A stretch of 64,000 nt of DNA from Taibaiella sp. Its GTDB lineage: Bacteria; Bacteroidota; Bacteroidia; Chitinophagales; Chitinophagaceae. The notes beneath the pieces are model-generated. The model was not told the DNA's origin, ran no database searches, and saw only the letters and a list, made by a program, of their open reading frames with translations. The position numbers and the translations under genes are program-made. Positions 25,318 through 34,886 of this stretch are shown in pieces. Position 1 is the first letter of the stretch; every line of letters begins with the position of its first letter. The stretch is taken from positions 310,001 to 374,000 of the forward strand of contig JACDGL010000001.1 of the NCBI GenBank assembly GCA_013815385.1. The letters run 5' to 3'.

Positions 25318-26364
25318 ATGATCACCTGTACGCACGATACTGCCGTAGTAATACTCAGCTACAACGGCAGAAAGTGGCATGAGCTGTTTTTACCAAAAAT
25401 AGTAGAGCAGGCAAGGGATAGCTATGATGTAGTGGTAGTCGATAACGCATCTACCGATGATACTTACCAATACCTGCTAGATACATATCCCAACATCCAT
25501 ATACTTCAGGTACCGGTAAATAAGGGGTTTTCAAATGGATACTACGAGGCCCTTAAGCAAATAAAATCCAAATATTACATACTACTTAGTTCAGATTTTG
25601 AGGTGACTGATGGTTGGTTCCCCCCGTTGCAGCAGGCTATGGACAACCATCCCGATCTTGCAGCCTGCCAACCCAAAATAAGATACTGGCGCGATCGAGA
25701 ATATTTTGAATACGCAGGTGCTGGTGGTGGCTTTATGGATAATTACGGTTATCTATTCTGCCGTGGCCGTATCTTTAATGACCTGGAGAAAGATAAGGGG
25801 CAGTACAACGATGACATAGAAGTATTCTGGGCATCAGGCGGTTGCTTTGTTGTGCGCGCTGATCTGTATCACCAGGTTGGTGGCCTTGATGCAGACTTAT
25901 ATGCACACATGGAGGAAGTAGATCTTTGCTGGCGCCTAAAAAATGCCGGATACCGGATTGGCTATATAGGTTCCTCTACGGTATATCACGTTGGCGGCAG
26001 CGTTATTAGCTATGGTAGTCCGCAAAAGTTGTATTATAATTTCCGCAACAGTCTTATCCTTTTATTGAAGAATGAACGCACAGCCAAGCTTTTGTGGCTA
26101 TTCCCGTTCCGGCTGTTGCTTGATATAGTAGCTGCTATCCAGATGCTTTTTATGGGCAAAGGAAAGCTAACACTTACTATACTTAAAGCTCATATCCATT
26201 TTTACCGAAGCATGGGTAAATGGCTGAAGCGCAGAAGGGCAAACAAAAAACTCATTACCCTACGCAACCACCAGGGGATCTATAAAAGAAGCATAGTGCG
26301 CGATTACTTTCTGGAAGGAAAGAAAACTTTCCCAGCTATCGGCTGGGCTCCAAAAAAGTTATAA
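25318..26364 (+). CDS. GT2-family glycosyltransferase (rhamnosyltransferase-like)
   Basis: 348 residues. The GT-A fold starts at once: VVILSYNGRKWHELFLP and VVVDNASTDDTYQYLL, then LLSSDFEV at the metal-binding position, and HMEEVDLCWRLKNAGYRIG with the acceptor-side ED-type motif. A hydrophobic segment and a basic tail (GKWLKRRRANKK) follow, so it is probably membrane-associated. Relatives add rhamnose or other sugars to cell-surface glycans; donor and acceptor are unknown. There are no other glycan genes next to it; the large glycosyltransferase cluster lies 22 kb away. Confidence 0.85.
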   Translation: MITCTHDTAVVILSYNGRKWHELFLPKIVEQARDSYDVVVVDNASTDDTYQYLLDTYPNIHILQVPVNKGFSNGYYEALKQIKSKYYILLSSDFEVTDGWFPPLQQAMDNHPDLAACQPKIRYWRDREYFEYAGAGGGFMDNYGYLFCRGRIFNDLEKDKGQYNDDIEVFWASGGCFVVRADLYHQVGGLDADLYAHMEEVDLCWRLKNAGYRIGYIGSSTVYHVGGSVISYGSPQKLYYNFRNSLILLLKNERTAKLLWLFPFRLLLDIVAAIQMLFMGKGKLTLTILKAHIHFYRSMGKWLKRRRANKKLITLRNHQGIYKRSIVRDYFLEGKKTFPAIGWAPKKL

Positions 26365-26482
26365 GGGAGCTGGCATTCACCGACAATATTCCATCTTTTA
26401 CCGACTTTCTTATATCTTCTGCCTAACAGGCCTTTTATAGCCCTATTGCGCAATATACCTTTACATCATAAATAAAAATTGT

Positions 26483-27232
26483 ATGAAAGAGTATCGTGAT
26501 TATCAGAACGACCCAACTAATAGTTTCCACGATCAGCGTTTCAAGCACCGTCATCGTAATCCTGCTGTATTTGGCTTTATCATTGTAATAATAGGTTTAG
26601 CACTGTTGGCTCGCCAATTCGGACTTATATTATGGCATATACATATGTGGCCATTTTTACTGATCGCATTAGGCTTGTTTATCGGCATAAGGAACAAGTT
26701 TTCAAACAATGCTCCTTATATACTTATTGCGGTAGGTATATTTAATCTTATTCCCCGCTTCGAAATAGGAGGTGTAGATTCTTCTGATCTTGCTGTTCCC
26801 CTATTGCTGGTAGTGGCAGGCCTGGCCATTATTTTTCGCCCCCGAAAAAAAAACTGTTCTTCAGATCGTATAACGACGAGCACAGATACTGATGATACCT
26901 TAAATATTGATGTTACTTTCGGTGGCCGGAAAGCAATAGTAACGTCAAAACAATTTAAAGGGGGCAATATATCAGTAGCCTTTGCAGGCGCAGAAATTAA
27001 TCTGATGCAGGCCGACTTTACCGACACACCTATTTTAGACTTAAAGGTATCATTTGGCGGTATAGAGATAGTAGTACCCTCTCACTGGGAAGTACAGATG
27101 GACGTTCACCCTTCATTCGGACACGTGGAAGACAACAGGGTGATACGTACTCCCATATCAGGCGAAGAAAGAAAATTATTGATCCTTAAAGGTTCCTGCT
27201 CTTTCGGAAATATAGAATTGAAATCGTACTAA
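26483..27232 (+). CDS. LiaF-like membrane protein
   Basis: 249 residues. The N-terminal part (about 25-115) has four short hydrophobic segments of the LiaF/DUF5668 transmembrane type (AVFGFIIVIIGLALLA, MWPFLLIALGLFIGI). The C-terminal part (about 140-249) is the beta-rich LiaF-like domain, with repeated FGG phrases (VTFGGRKAIV, VSFGGIEIVVPS) and FGNIEL at the end. In Firmicutes LiaF restrains the envelope-stress kinase LiaS. Here it is followed by a DUF4288 gene and a LytS/LytTR pair in the same direction, so a similar restraint role is a fair inference. Confidence 0.8.
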   Translation: MKEYRDYQNDPTNSFHDQRFKHRHRNPAVFGFIIVIIGLALLARQFGLILWHIHMWPFLLIALGLFIGIRNKFSNNAPYILIAVGIFNLIPRFEIGGVDSSDLAVPLLLVVAGLAIIFRPRKKNCSSDRITTSTDTDDTLNIDVTFGGRKAIVTSKQFKGGNISVAFAGAEINLMQADFTDTPILDLKVSFGGIEIVVPSHWEVQMDVHPSFGHVEDNRVIRTPISGEERKLLILKGSCSFGNIELKSY

Positions 27233-27264
27233 GCCCTTTTATTCCATTGCAATAAAATTCTTTT

Positions 27265-27561
27265 ATGAATACTTTTGTAGCACAAATCATATACAGTATA
27301 GAATGTGAAGGTATGCCAACCGACCAATATGAAGAAGAGTGGCGGCTGGTGTATGCAGACAATAATACAAGTGCCCTTAACGAAGCACAATCCATAGCCC
27401 GCAACGAAGAAGCCACTATTATTGACCGGCATGGACGTACAGTGTGCTGGCGTTTGCTGGCAGTAAAAGACTTGCAGCCGGTAAATGTAGAAAATGGAGC
27501 TTTGCTTTTTTCTGCAATACGGGAAGTAACACCAATAGCTGCACCTATATGGATACAGTAA
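27265..27561 (+). CDS. DUF4288-family protein
   Basis: 98 residues. It resembles DUF4288: QIIYSIECEG, QYEEEWRLVYADNNTSALNEA and a late WRLLAVKDLQPV. The family is small and cytoplasmic, with no known function. It sits 32 bases after the LiaF-like gene and 21 before the LytS-like kinase, in what looks like one operon. Confidence 0.65.
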   Translation: MNTFVAQIIYSIECEGMPTDQYEEEWRLVYADNNTSALNEAQSIARNEEATIIDRHGRTVCWRLLAVKDLQPVNVENGALLFSAIREVTPIAAPIWIQ

Positions 27562-27582
27562 ATGCTATCAAACTAACTACAA

Positions 27583-28614
27583 TTGGCTTCAGCGCATAAA
27601 AATATTCACTGGTATATTATATTGCTGATATTAGCGGTATTCAGCCTGCACCTATATCTTATACATCATGTATCACTCATCAGCTGGAACCCCGCTATAA
27701 AGGATGCTGCATTAAGCACTTCGTTTATAGCATTAGGGGTATGGAGTATATTATTACTTATTAATGGCTACCCTACACGGGTAGCCATTCTTGCTTATGC
27801 AATCCTGATTGCCATATTTTTTACATCTGCCATCATTATTTCAGACTGGCAAGTACTAAAACTATGGCTGGCAAATAACAACATCTACTATAAATGGCTG
27901 CACAATACCATGCAGTTGCGTATACTACTGTACTGCATGCTGAATATGTGGATAGCTACCATTGCAGCATCCCGAAAAAAAATCATTTCGCTGGAACAGA
28001 AGTATAAGCAGAATACAGATACCAGTGTATTGCTTAGGGAAGCAGAATTATATAAGCTAAGGCAGCAATTACAGCCGCACTTTTTATACAATAGCCTTAA
28101 CTCTATTAGCGCGCTCGTGATGATACAACCTGATAAAGCCCAGGAAATGATTGGCAAACTATCTGATTTTCTCCGCAGCTCTGTAAGAAAAGAAGCTCAG
28201 GAAAAAATACCTATAAAAGAAGAACTGGAATATATCGGATCATACCTTGCTATAGAATCCATCCGCTTTGGCGATCGTCTGCAAATAATATTTGAAAAAG
28301 AGTATACAGACGATGCAGTTATCCCACCCTTCCTCCTGCAACCAATACTTGAGAATGCTATTAAATATGGTCTTTATGGCAAAACCGGCGCTGTTACCAT
28401 TAATATTCACATTGCGTTGGTAGCTTCATACCTAATCGTACGCGTTGAAAATCCATATGATCCTGTAAGTATCTCACCCCGTGGCACAGGCTTTGGGCTA
28501 CAAGGCATACAGCGCAGGCTATACCTGCTGTACGCACGCACCGATTTGCTGGAAACTATAAGGGAAGAAGATACATTTATCACTATATTAAAAATACCAC
28601 AGGCCCATGTATAA
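27583..28614 (+). CDS. LytS-like sensor histidine kinase
   Basis: 343 residues. Four hydrophobic segments occupy about 8-130, then a coiled-coil and the His_kinase region with QLQPHFLYNSLNSI as phospho-acceptor, followed by a compact ATPase domain (PPFLLQPILENAIKYG, GTGFGLQGIQRRL). No ATG is available: a TAA stop lies three codons upstream, and TTG 27583 is the first usable start. It overlaps the LytTR regulator by eight bases, the usual translational coupling for this pair. It likely senses an envelope or membrane cue together with the LiaF-like protein. Confidence 0.88.
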   Translation: MASAHKNIHWYIILLILAVFSLHLYLIHHVSLISWNPAIKDAALSTSFIALGVWSILLLINGYPTRVAILAYAILIAIFFTSAIIISDWQVLKLWLANNNIYYKWLHNTMQLRILLYCMLNMWIATIAASRKKIISLEQKYKQNTDTSVLLREAELYKLRQQLQPHFLYNSLNSISALVMIQPDKAQEMIGKLSDFLRSSVRKEAQEKIPIKEELEYIGSYLAIESIRFGDRLQIIFEKEYTDDAVIPPFLLQPILENAIKYGLYGKTGAVTINIHIALVASYLIVRVENPYDPVSISPRGTGFGLQGIQRRLYLLYARTDLLETIREEDTFITILKIPQAHV

Positions 28615-29344
28615 GGTGATACTGATAGATGATGAACCACTAGCCCGGCAATTGGTAGCTACTTTATTGCAGCCCTATACCCAGTTCCATATTGTGGCTG
28701 AATGCAGCGATGGATTTGAAGGGTTTAAAGCCATACAGCAGCAGCAACCAGACCTTCTTTTTCTTGATGTACAAATGCCTAGGGTAAATGGTTTTGAACT
28801 GCTGGAGTTGCTTGATAACCCTCCTTCGGTCATATTTACTACTGCCTTTGATGAATATGCGTTAAAAGCATTTGAGGCACATGCAATAGATTACCTCCTG
28901 AAACCTATAACGCGGGAACGCTTTGACAAGGCGGTCGGGAAGTGGATGATACAGGCGGGAGAAGAGCAACCATCTGCAACCAACCCTATACTACCTAATA
29001 ATGTACACGAAGGTTACCAGCATCGGATAGTAGTAAAAGATAACGGCCTTATTCGCATCATACCCGCCCACGATATTCATTATATAGAGGCCAGCGATGA
29101 CTATATAAAGATTGTTACCGCTGCAGGAACATTTTTAAAGAAAAGCACCCTATCGCATGTGGAGCAGAGCCTTGATCCGCAGCAGTTTGTGCGGGTGCAC
29201 CGCTCTTACCTGGTACCGGTTGCACAGCTAACACGCATAGAGCCTTACGAAAAGGATGGTCATATAGCCTTGCTGCAGTGTGGCGCTAAAGTAATGGTAA
29301 GCAAAAGTGGGCTCGGAAAATTGAAAGAACTGCTTGGCTGGTAA
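28607..29344 (+). CDS. LytTR-family response regulator
   Basis: 245 residues. The receiver domain (about 1-120) has the acidic pair near D8-D9, phospho-acceptor D54 in LLFLDVQMPRVNG, and the conserved Lys in YLLKPITRE. The LytTR DNA-binding domain (about 140-243) shows IHYIEASDDYIKI, FVRVHRSYLVP and the closing KELLGW. It is the obvious partner of the overlapping LytS-like kinase and probably regulates its own operon. It ends one base before a convergent gene. Confidence 0.92.
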   Translation: MYKVILIDDEPLARQLVATLLQPYTQFHIVAECSDGFEGFKAIQQQQPDLLFLDVQMPRVNGFELLELLDNPPSVIFTTAFDEYALKAFEAHAIDYLLKPITRERFDKAVGKWMIQAGEEQPSATNPILPNNVHEGYQHRIVVKDNGLIRIIPAHDIHYIEASDDYIKIVTAAGTFLKKSTLSHVEQSLDPQQFVRVHRSYLVPVAQLTRIEPYEKDGHIALLQCGAKVMVSKSGLGKLKELLGW

Positions 29345-29680
29345 CTATAATATACCATTCCCGTTATCCTGTGTTATATCAGGCTTTCTATCCAGCAGGT
29401 ACCTTATTAGCAGGTAACCACCCATACCCGATAAAACTATAAATATTACTGCATAGGTATTGTGTGTAAAGAAATCCATTATCTCCCGCACATTCTGCGT
29501 AGTGTTAGTAGTTATAGAGCCTTTGTAAAAAAGCAGTATAGCAATAAATTCGCCCACAATGGTAAAGCAAAAGAATGCAGCTAGGGTTATTACCCCCCAT
29601 GCAATCGGGTTCTTCCCTTTGCGGCCGGCCTTTACGCCATTATTATAAGCAAGGAGAAGGATAAGTAAGATCAGCAGCAT
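29345..29680 (-). CDS. small membrane protein, unknown
   Basis: 111 residues with three hydrophobic segments (about 1-11, 29-51 and 77-95) and a short polar tail. I do not recognise a family. It begins four bases after the DegT-family stop on the same strand, so it is probably co-transcribed with that gene, and its stop abuts the convergent LytTR gene. Confidence 0.6.
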   Translation of the reverse strand: MLLILLILLLAYNNGVKAGRKGKNPIAWGVITLAAFFCFTIVGEFIAILLFYKGSITTNTTQNVREIMDFFTHNTYAVIFIVLSGMGGYLLIRYLLDRKPDITQDNGNGIL

Positions 29681-29684
29681 TATA

Positions 29685-30893
29685 TTATTTCAGGTTGTTT
29701 ATAAAAGCAGTTATGCTCGCCATAACGTGTTCTATTTGTTCATTCTTAAGCCCATGATGGCACGCAAGCAGCATACCCCCTCTCATTACCTTATCGGCCT
29801 CGGGGTATCCTCCGCTCGCAGCTTTGTGTGGCTGGTTCTTAAAGCCTGGCTGCCGCAGTATATTACCCGTAAACACAGTTCTTGTCTGTATATTCCTTTT
29901 TTCAAGGAATATCTGCAAGTCGCGGCGTATGAATGGCGCACTTTCACGTATCGTAACCGCAATTGCCAGCCAGCCGGTACGGCTATCAGGCAGTTGTTTG
30001 GGTAGTATAAAATATTCTTCGTACTGGCTAAAAAATTCACGCATACGCTTATAGTTAGCAGTACGGGTATCTATATTATGGGCCAGTTTATTCAATTGTA
30101 CTATACCAAATGCCGCCCCCATTTCAGAAGGTTCTATATTGTATCCGGGTTCTTCAAATACAAACTTGGCATCATAAGGTATTCCCTCTATTTCCACATT
30201 AAAGCGGTTCTCAATTTTTTCCGATTCTACAAACAGCGATGAGCTTCTGCCCCAGCTGCGCAACAACCGTCCTCGATTATAAAATGCTTCTGTGTTTACG
30301 CACAGCATACCGCCATTGCCACCACAGTTGATAATGTGCGAGCCATAAAAGCTGGTGGTGCTCATATCTGTAAACCTTCCTGATGATGCACTCCCAATCT
30401 CAGCACCCAGCGTATCCGCGCTATCTTCCAGTACAAACAGGTTATGTTTGTCCGCTATTTCACGCAGCACCTTCCAGTCGGGCAGGTTACCTATCAGGTT
30501 AGGTATTACCATTGCCTTTGTTTTAGGCGTTATCATTTCCTCCACCTTATTAACATCCAGGTTATAGGTACCTTCTTCTACATCTATAAATGCAGGTATC
30601 CAGCCTTTCTTTACCAGGGGCGCCACAGTAGTGCTAAAAGTCAGTGCCGGCGTTATTATCTCACTTCCGGCCTCATAGTTCATCAGGTCTGCAGCTAGGT
30701 ATAGTGCGCTGCTTCCACTATTAACCATTATACCAAATTTCTTCGCATACAGCTTGGCTATACGCTCTTCCATTTCCCGCACATTCTTGCCCATTTGGGT
30801 CGATGTACGCAATACATTTACTACAGCCGCTATCTCGTCCTCACCATGTACCGTTGTGCCATAGGGCACATAAATATAATCTGTCTGCAACAT
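29685..30893 (-). CDS. DegT/DnrJ-family sugar enzyme with His in place of the PLP Lys (ColD/RfbH-like)
   Basis: 402 residues of the DegT/DnrJ/EryC1/StrS aminotransferase fold: VNSGSSALYLAADLM near 58-72, TPALTFSTTV near 81, LEDSADTLGAE near 155. At the position of the PLP-binding lysine the sequence reads TTSFYGSHIINCGGNGG, placing H186 where aminotransferases have Lys. The same change marks the PMP-dependent 3-dehydratases ColD and RfbH (E1), which make 3,6-dideoxysugars; their signature is SFYPAHH. I therefore prefer a deoxysugar 3-dehydratase over an aminotransferase. E1 enzymes need an iron-sulfur Cys set that I do not see, so a ColD-like mechanism is likelier. No sugar-nucleotide genes flank it. 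Confidence 0.8.
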   Translation of the reverse strand: MLQTDYIYVPYGTTVHGEDEIAAVVNVLRTSTQMGKNVREMEERIAKLYAKKFGIMVNSGSSALYLAADLMNYEAGSEIITPALTFSTTVAPLVKKGWIPAFIDVEEGTYNLDVNKVEEMITPKTKAMVIPNLIGNLPDWKVLREIADKHNLFVLEDSADTLGAEIGSASSGRFTDMSTTSFYGSHIINCGGNGGMLCVNTEAFYNRGRLLRSWGRSSSLFVESEKIENRFNVEIEGIPYDAKFVFEEPGYNIEPSEMGAAFGIVQLNKLAHNIDTRTANYKRMREFFSQYEEYFILPKQLPDSRTGWLAIAVTIRESAPFIRRDLQIFLEKRNIQTRTVFTGNILRQPGFKNQPHKAASGGYPEADKVMRGGMLLACHHGLKNEQIEHVMASITAFINNLK

Positions 30894-31010
30894 CAGGTAT
30901 GATTAGAATGCGAATGTAATAGATACCCTGCAAATAATAACGTTAACACAATCAGAATTTTATCCTTTCAAGTTATTATTTGATATATAGTAAATGGTGT
31001 TAACCTTGAA

Positions 31011-31646
31011 TCAAAAGGCAAAATCATTCACTGCCGCATCCTTCAGTATACACTCAATAAAATTATGATGGTTACGTTCCGTGCCCTGCACCAGCCAGCT
31101 ACCCGTTATTATGTTACCTGTTTTGCGTAGAGTGCGGCTCTTTATTTTCAGGTGGTATTTCTTTATTAGCGCCTCGTACTTATGCTGGTTGTATTCCTCA
31201 TAGGCATATACGATCTTATAGTCACGCACCTGATTTAGTCGGTCCAGCGGTATCTCCAAAAAGGTAAACAGGTACAGTACTACTATCACCACCATACAGC
31301 TAATAGCTGATAGCAGGTAATATCCGCTGCCTATGCCTACCCCCAGTGCGGCAACCATCCACATACTGGCTGCTGTTGTAATGCCATTTACCTTATTATT
31401 ATCCCCTCTGAATATCACTCCTGCGCCCATAAAGCCAATACCCACCACTATATTAGCCGCTATCCTGTCGGGTGATGTATGTATCCCCAGCGTCTGCGAG
31501 AATATGGTGAACAAAGTAGACGCCAGGCATACAAGTATCAGCGTCCTGAACCCTGCGCTTTTGCTGCGCAGCTCCCGCTCTACCCCTACCATTCCGCCAA
31601 GCAGTACCGCCAGAGTTAGTTTTAATATTATATCGCTTGCAAGCAT
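31011..31646 (-). CDS. MgtC/SapB-family membrane protein
   Basis: 211 residues. The MgtC/SapB membrane domain fills the first ~135 residues: GGMVGVERELRSKSAGFRT, VVGIGFMGAGVIFRG, GITTAASMWMVAALGVGIG. The remaining ~70 residues form a soluble, ACT-like tail. In enteric bacteria MgtC helps growth at low magnesium and inhibits the F-type ATP synthase; the role of Bacteroidota homologues is less clear. It is a single-gene unit, divergent from the interrupted secreted protein gene. Confidence 0.88.
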   Translation of the reverse strand: MLASDIILKLTLAVLLGGMVGVERELRSKSAGFRTLILVCLASTLFTIFSQTLGIHTSPDRIAANIVVGIGFMGAGVIFRGDNNKVNGITTAASMWMVAALGVGIGSGYYLLSAISCMVVIVVLYLFTFLEIPLDRLNQVRDYKIVYAYEEYNQHKYEALIKKYHLKIKSRTLRKTGNIITGSWLVQGTERNHHNFIECILKDAAVNDFAF

Positions 31647-31739
31647 AAGATTGCGATTTTTGACACTGTAAGATTATAGAAAATTATGGAATAAGTATAG
31701 GTTGTAATACTTTCGGGGAATGAAATATATTTACGTTTC

Positions 31740-32852
31740 ATGACCGCTATTCGTGCTTTTTTTTGTTTTCAATTGTTATTACTTGCTACACATTGTCTGG
31801 CTTCAAACAAAGTTTTATTTACATTCGATACTTCTTACTGTCTTTTCCGCGGTGGCAATTATTCCAAGATCCATGTGGTCGACCTTCGTACAGACAATAG
31901 CAGTATAGGCACTGTTCAGCGGTTGGCAGGTATTCGGCAGTTGGTTACTGCTTTACCCCTTTCTGCTGAACTGAAAATTTTTGGCAATGCTATTACCAAA
32001 ACCATCCGGTACAAAGAGGCACATACACTCCTCATAATGCTGCACAACCTTGAGATACATGGAAATGCCAGTGGCGATGTCAGTACACTATATTTCAATG
32101 CTGAATATTATCTCAGCACAGCAGATACTGCCCGTTACCAGTATCTATTCGCTATCGATACTTTTATTGAAAAGAAAAATATCAGTATTACGCACGATTT
32201 CAGTGACTATTTATTCTATACGTTCAATCTCGCAGCTAATGCTCCTGTTCCTTCACTGAAAGCTGCCACCTATACTTCAGATGAGGCTATCGGGCGTTTA
32301 CGTGGTCTAACGACCTGTTACTCGGTTTTCCAAACTATACAATACAGGCGCGGTGTATATTATACCAAAGAACAATTCCTCAATAATACTCCAGGCGATA
32401 CACTGTTCAAAGAAGAAGATCATTTCGTCAGCATTGGTAATTCGCCGCATTTCTACCATCTCACGGAGCGTGGTAGAAAAGGCAACATGATTTCTACCGA
32501 AGATTTCTATGCGGTTTACAACGGCGACCGTTGGTATAAATCTACTCCGCAGGGAAACTATGGTATGTGACGCGAAGGGGATGTTTTTATATTTAAAACT
32601 GAATTATGGGGTCTTGCTGGCTCTTCAGAAGCTGAAGTAGTTTCAGCGGGAATTATTGGGGGGGGGATTATTGGGGGAGCTATAGGAGCCGCACTAACAC
32701 AGGCTAAAACTGATGCTAATTCAAAAAAGTATCTTGCAGTTATTAATGATGACGATGATCTGGGACCAAAAAAAACAAAAGAAAACCTTTTTTACGAAGT
32801 TGCAATAGACCTTTTGCACAATCGTTTCATTCCCATTCGCCGTTTACAATGA
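31740..32852 (+). pseudogene. secreted protein of unknown function, interrupted by an in-frame TGA
   Basis: The first frame (31740-32567, 276 codons) has the signal peptide MTAIRAFFCFQLLLLATHCL and ends at TGA 32568-32570. The same frame then runs on without a stop for another 93 codons to TGA 32850-32852, still reading like protein: REGDVFIFKTELWG, a glycine-zipper-like GIIGGGIIGGAIGAAL, then NDDDDLGPKKTKENLFYE. A Trp codon (TGG) at the TGA would give one 370-residue protein. So this is a recent nonsense mutation, a sequencing error, or a readthrough gene (the stop is followed by C, a leaky context). I do not recognise the family. Confidence 0.6.
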
Positions 32853-32901
32853 TCCTGTTCCTTTGCAGATTTCCCTTGAAGCGACATACAAATTACTGCT
32901 A

Positions 32902-34794
32902 TCAAAAAACATTCAATTGTACCACATCGGGCGCACTAACATAATTACTGTTGTACCGGAAACGTATATTAGAGGTGAGCACTATCTTATACCCGGGCAT
33001 GGTATACACAGTATGCGGGTAATAATAAAAGCGCAATTCTATAGTTTCGAACACAAGGTTCTCATTCCTTGCTCTTACTCCACCACCAAGGCCGGGGAAG
33101 ATTACCGTTTTACTAATGCTCTGTCCGGGCGGCGTAAGCAGCGATATATCAACATAAGGGAAAGGAGCAAATTTAAAACCCAACACTTTGTATTTCAGAT
33201 AAAATTCCGTTTCGGTCTGTAGCGTCAGTCGCCTGTCTCCATAAGCCGAGTCGGAGCTGAAGCCACGCACACCGTACCCATTATTGATACGAAGCGGCGC
33301 ATAGGTAACGGGGTTATGCAGGTGTGTATAGCTCAGCAGCAGATACTGCCTCACCTTTGTCTGGTTAATGAAAAACAGACGGCTAAAGGCAGTAGCTCCA
33401 AAAAGTACACTGGCATCCTGCAAGCGGCCTTTATACATAAAACTACCGGCGCGGAAGAATAGCTGTATAAAATCCCCGCGTGGGGTAGCTATATACCGGG
33501 TAGCATTAAGACCGACATATGGGCGCTGTAATGACAACTGCCGGAAGTAACCCCCTGTAACGCTTACATTATACCCGTAAGGAAGATCCTCGGTGGTACC
33601 AAAGCCATATATGTACTGGGTCTTGTAATAGTCCTGCCTAAAAAATGTGAACGAAGCAAGTACCCCCTGGCGGCTATTGTATACCGGATTAAACAAAGTA
33701 TCTACCTGATAAGGAACATGATCGTAATGATAATTAAGATACCTTATGCCAATGAAATGGCGGTCGCGGATCTTATTATTCTCGAGCGATAATTTTCCAA
33801 TTCCAATATTATACCCGATCCACCCGTCCAGTAAGGTATACGTGTATTTATAAAAAAGGCTATCCGTAAAACGGTAGATATTATCGGCCTTGTTGTAGCT
33901 GGCCAGCAGCCCGCCAGCAAACCTGGAATAGGGAGAAACCAACGGACGGGAAAAATTAATGCTGTAAGCGGTCTCTTCTTCCCCTGTCATTGAATTTATA
34001 TTGATGTTGCTGTAGTTGACTGTACCATTAATAAAAGAATGAGCTATGTTATTGTTGCGGTACAAACCTCCGTAGCCAAATGTAGGATGGCGTTTGTAAT
34101 CATACAATCCCGACACTTCTATGCGCTGCCCGGTACCATACAGGTTGGCATCTACCAGTGTTGTATGTATGTGATTAAACACATCAGATGAAAAATCGGC
34201 TGACAGGCTAAAAAAATCTTTTGTTATAACCAGAAGGTCTACAGAATCAGGGTTTCCCTTTATAGGCTTTACCACTATTCTTGCGTCATTTATATAATCA
34301 AGGGTACGCAGGTAGCGTTCATTATCAGCAACCTTGTATGCATTGAGCGGAGTATTTTCATTAATAAACAGGTTGTTACGTACTACATAGTTGCGTGTAT
34401 TGGTATGGGTAGCATCAGCTAATTTGCTGGCTAATGATCTCATTCGCCTGCCTGTATCATTAAAAGACCTTTCAAAATCGAGCGCTTCAATTTCTATGTT
34501 GCGGATGATCTTGCCCTGGTAGGGTAAAAAGGGCATTTCACTTTTGCCATTCAGCGTCAGGTCTTCGATAGTAGTATCTGTTTCCCGTCTAACAGAATTA
34601 ACGGCCTGCTGCAGGAGGTGATTGATCAGCTTATGGTTAGAAATCCGCAGGCTATCAATGTTTACATGATCGAAACGATGTGGTTTATTTTGTGCGCTGG
34701 CAGAAAACACTGCCAGAACTAGTATGGCAAAGCATGCTGATCGCTTACCGAACTTAATAAGATATATGTAAAATATGTTTGTGGAAAGTAGCAA
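32902..34794 (-). CDS. BamA/TamA-like outer-membrane protein
   Basis: 630 residues. A signal peptide (FAILVLAVFSASAQ) is followed by a periplasmic region with POTRA-like strands (IIRNIEIEALDFERS, YIND then RIVVKPIKG) to about 205, then a BamA-type barrel of alternating aromatic strands, with GYGVRGFSSDSAYG near 530 resembling the barrel's L6 motif. It probably inserts or exports proteins or lipids at the outer membrane; it is not a full five-POTRA BamA. No ATG exists near the leader: TTG 34794 is the first option, and ATT at 34755 would give the neat leader MKFGKRSACFAILVLAVFSA. A TAGATTTG box lies immediately upstream (34799-34806), which favours a start inside the frame. Confidence 0.78.
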   Translation of the reverse strand: MLLSTNIFYIYLIKFGKRSACFAILVLAVFSASAQNKPHRFDHVNIDSLRISNHKLINHLLQQAVNSVRRETDTTIEDLTLNGKSEMPFLPYQGKIIRNIEIEALDFERSFNDTGRRMRSLASKLADATHTNTRNYVVRNNLFINENTPLNAYKVADNERYLRTLDYINDARIVVKPIKGNPDSVDLLVITKDFFSLSADFSSDVFNHIHTTLVDANLYGTGQRIEVSGLYDYKRHPTFGYGGLYRNNNIAHSFINGTVNYSNININSMTGEEETAYSINFSRPLVSPYSRFAGGLLASYNKADNIYRFTDSLFYKYTYTLLDGWIGYNIGIGKLSLENNKIRDRHFIGIRYLNYHYDHVPYQVDTLFNPVYNSRQGVLASFTFFRQDYYKTQYIYGFGTTEDLPYGYNVSVTGGYFRQLSLQRPYVGLNATRYIATPRGDFIQLFFRAGSFMYKGRLQDASVLFGATAFSRLFFINQTKVRQYLLLSYTHLHNPVTYAPLRINNGYGVRGFSSDSAYGDRRLTLQTETEFYLKYKVLGFKFAPFPYVDISLLTPPGQSISKTVIFPGLGGGVRARNENLVFETIELRFYYYPHTVYTMPGYKIVLTSNIRFRYNSNYVSAPDVVQLNVF

Positions 34795-34886
34795 TATCCA
34801 AATCTATTAATAATCCGTTACTGATAAACCATCAATGCAATCTATCCAAAAATTGTACCCATTTATTAAACTATCCAATAAAATAA

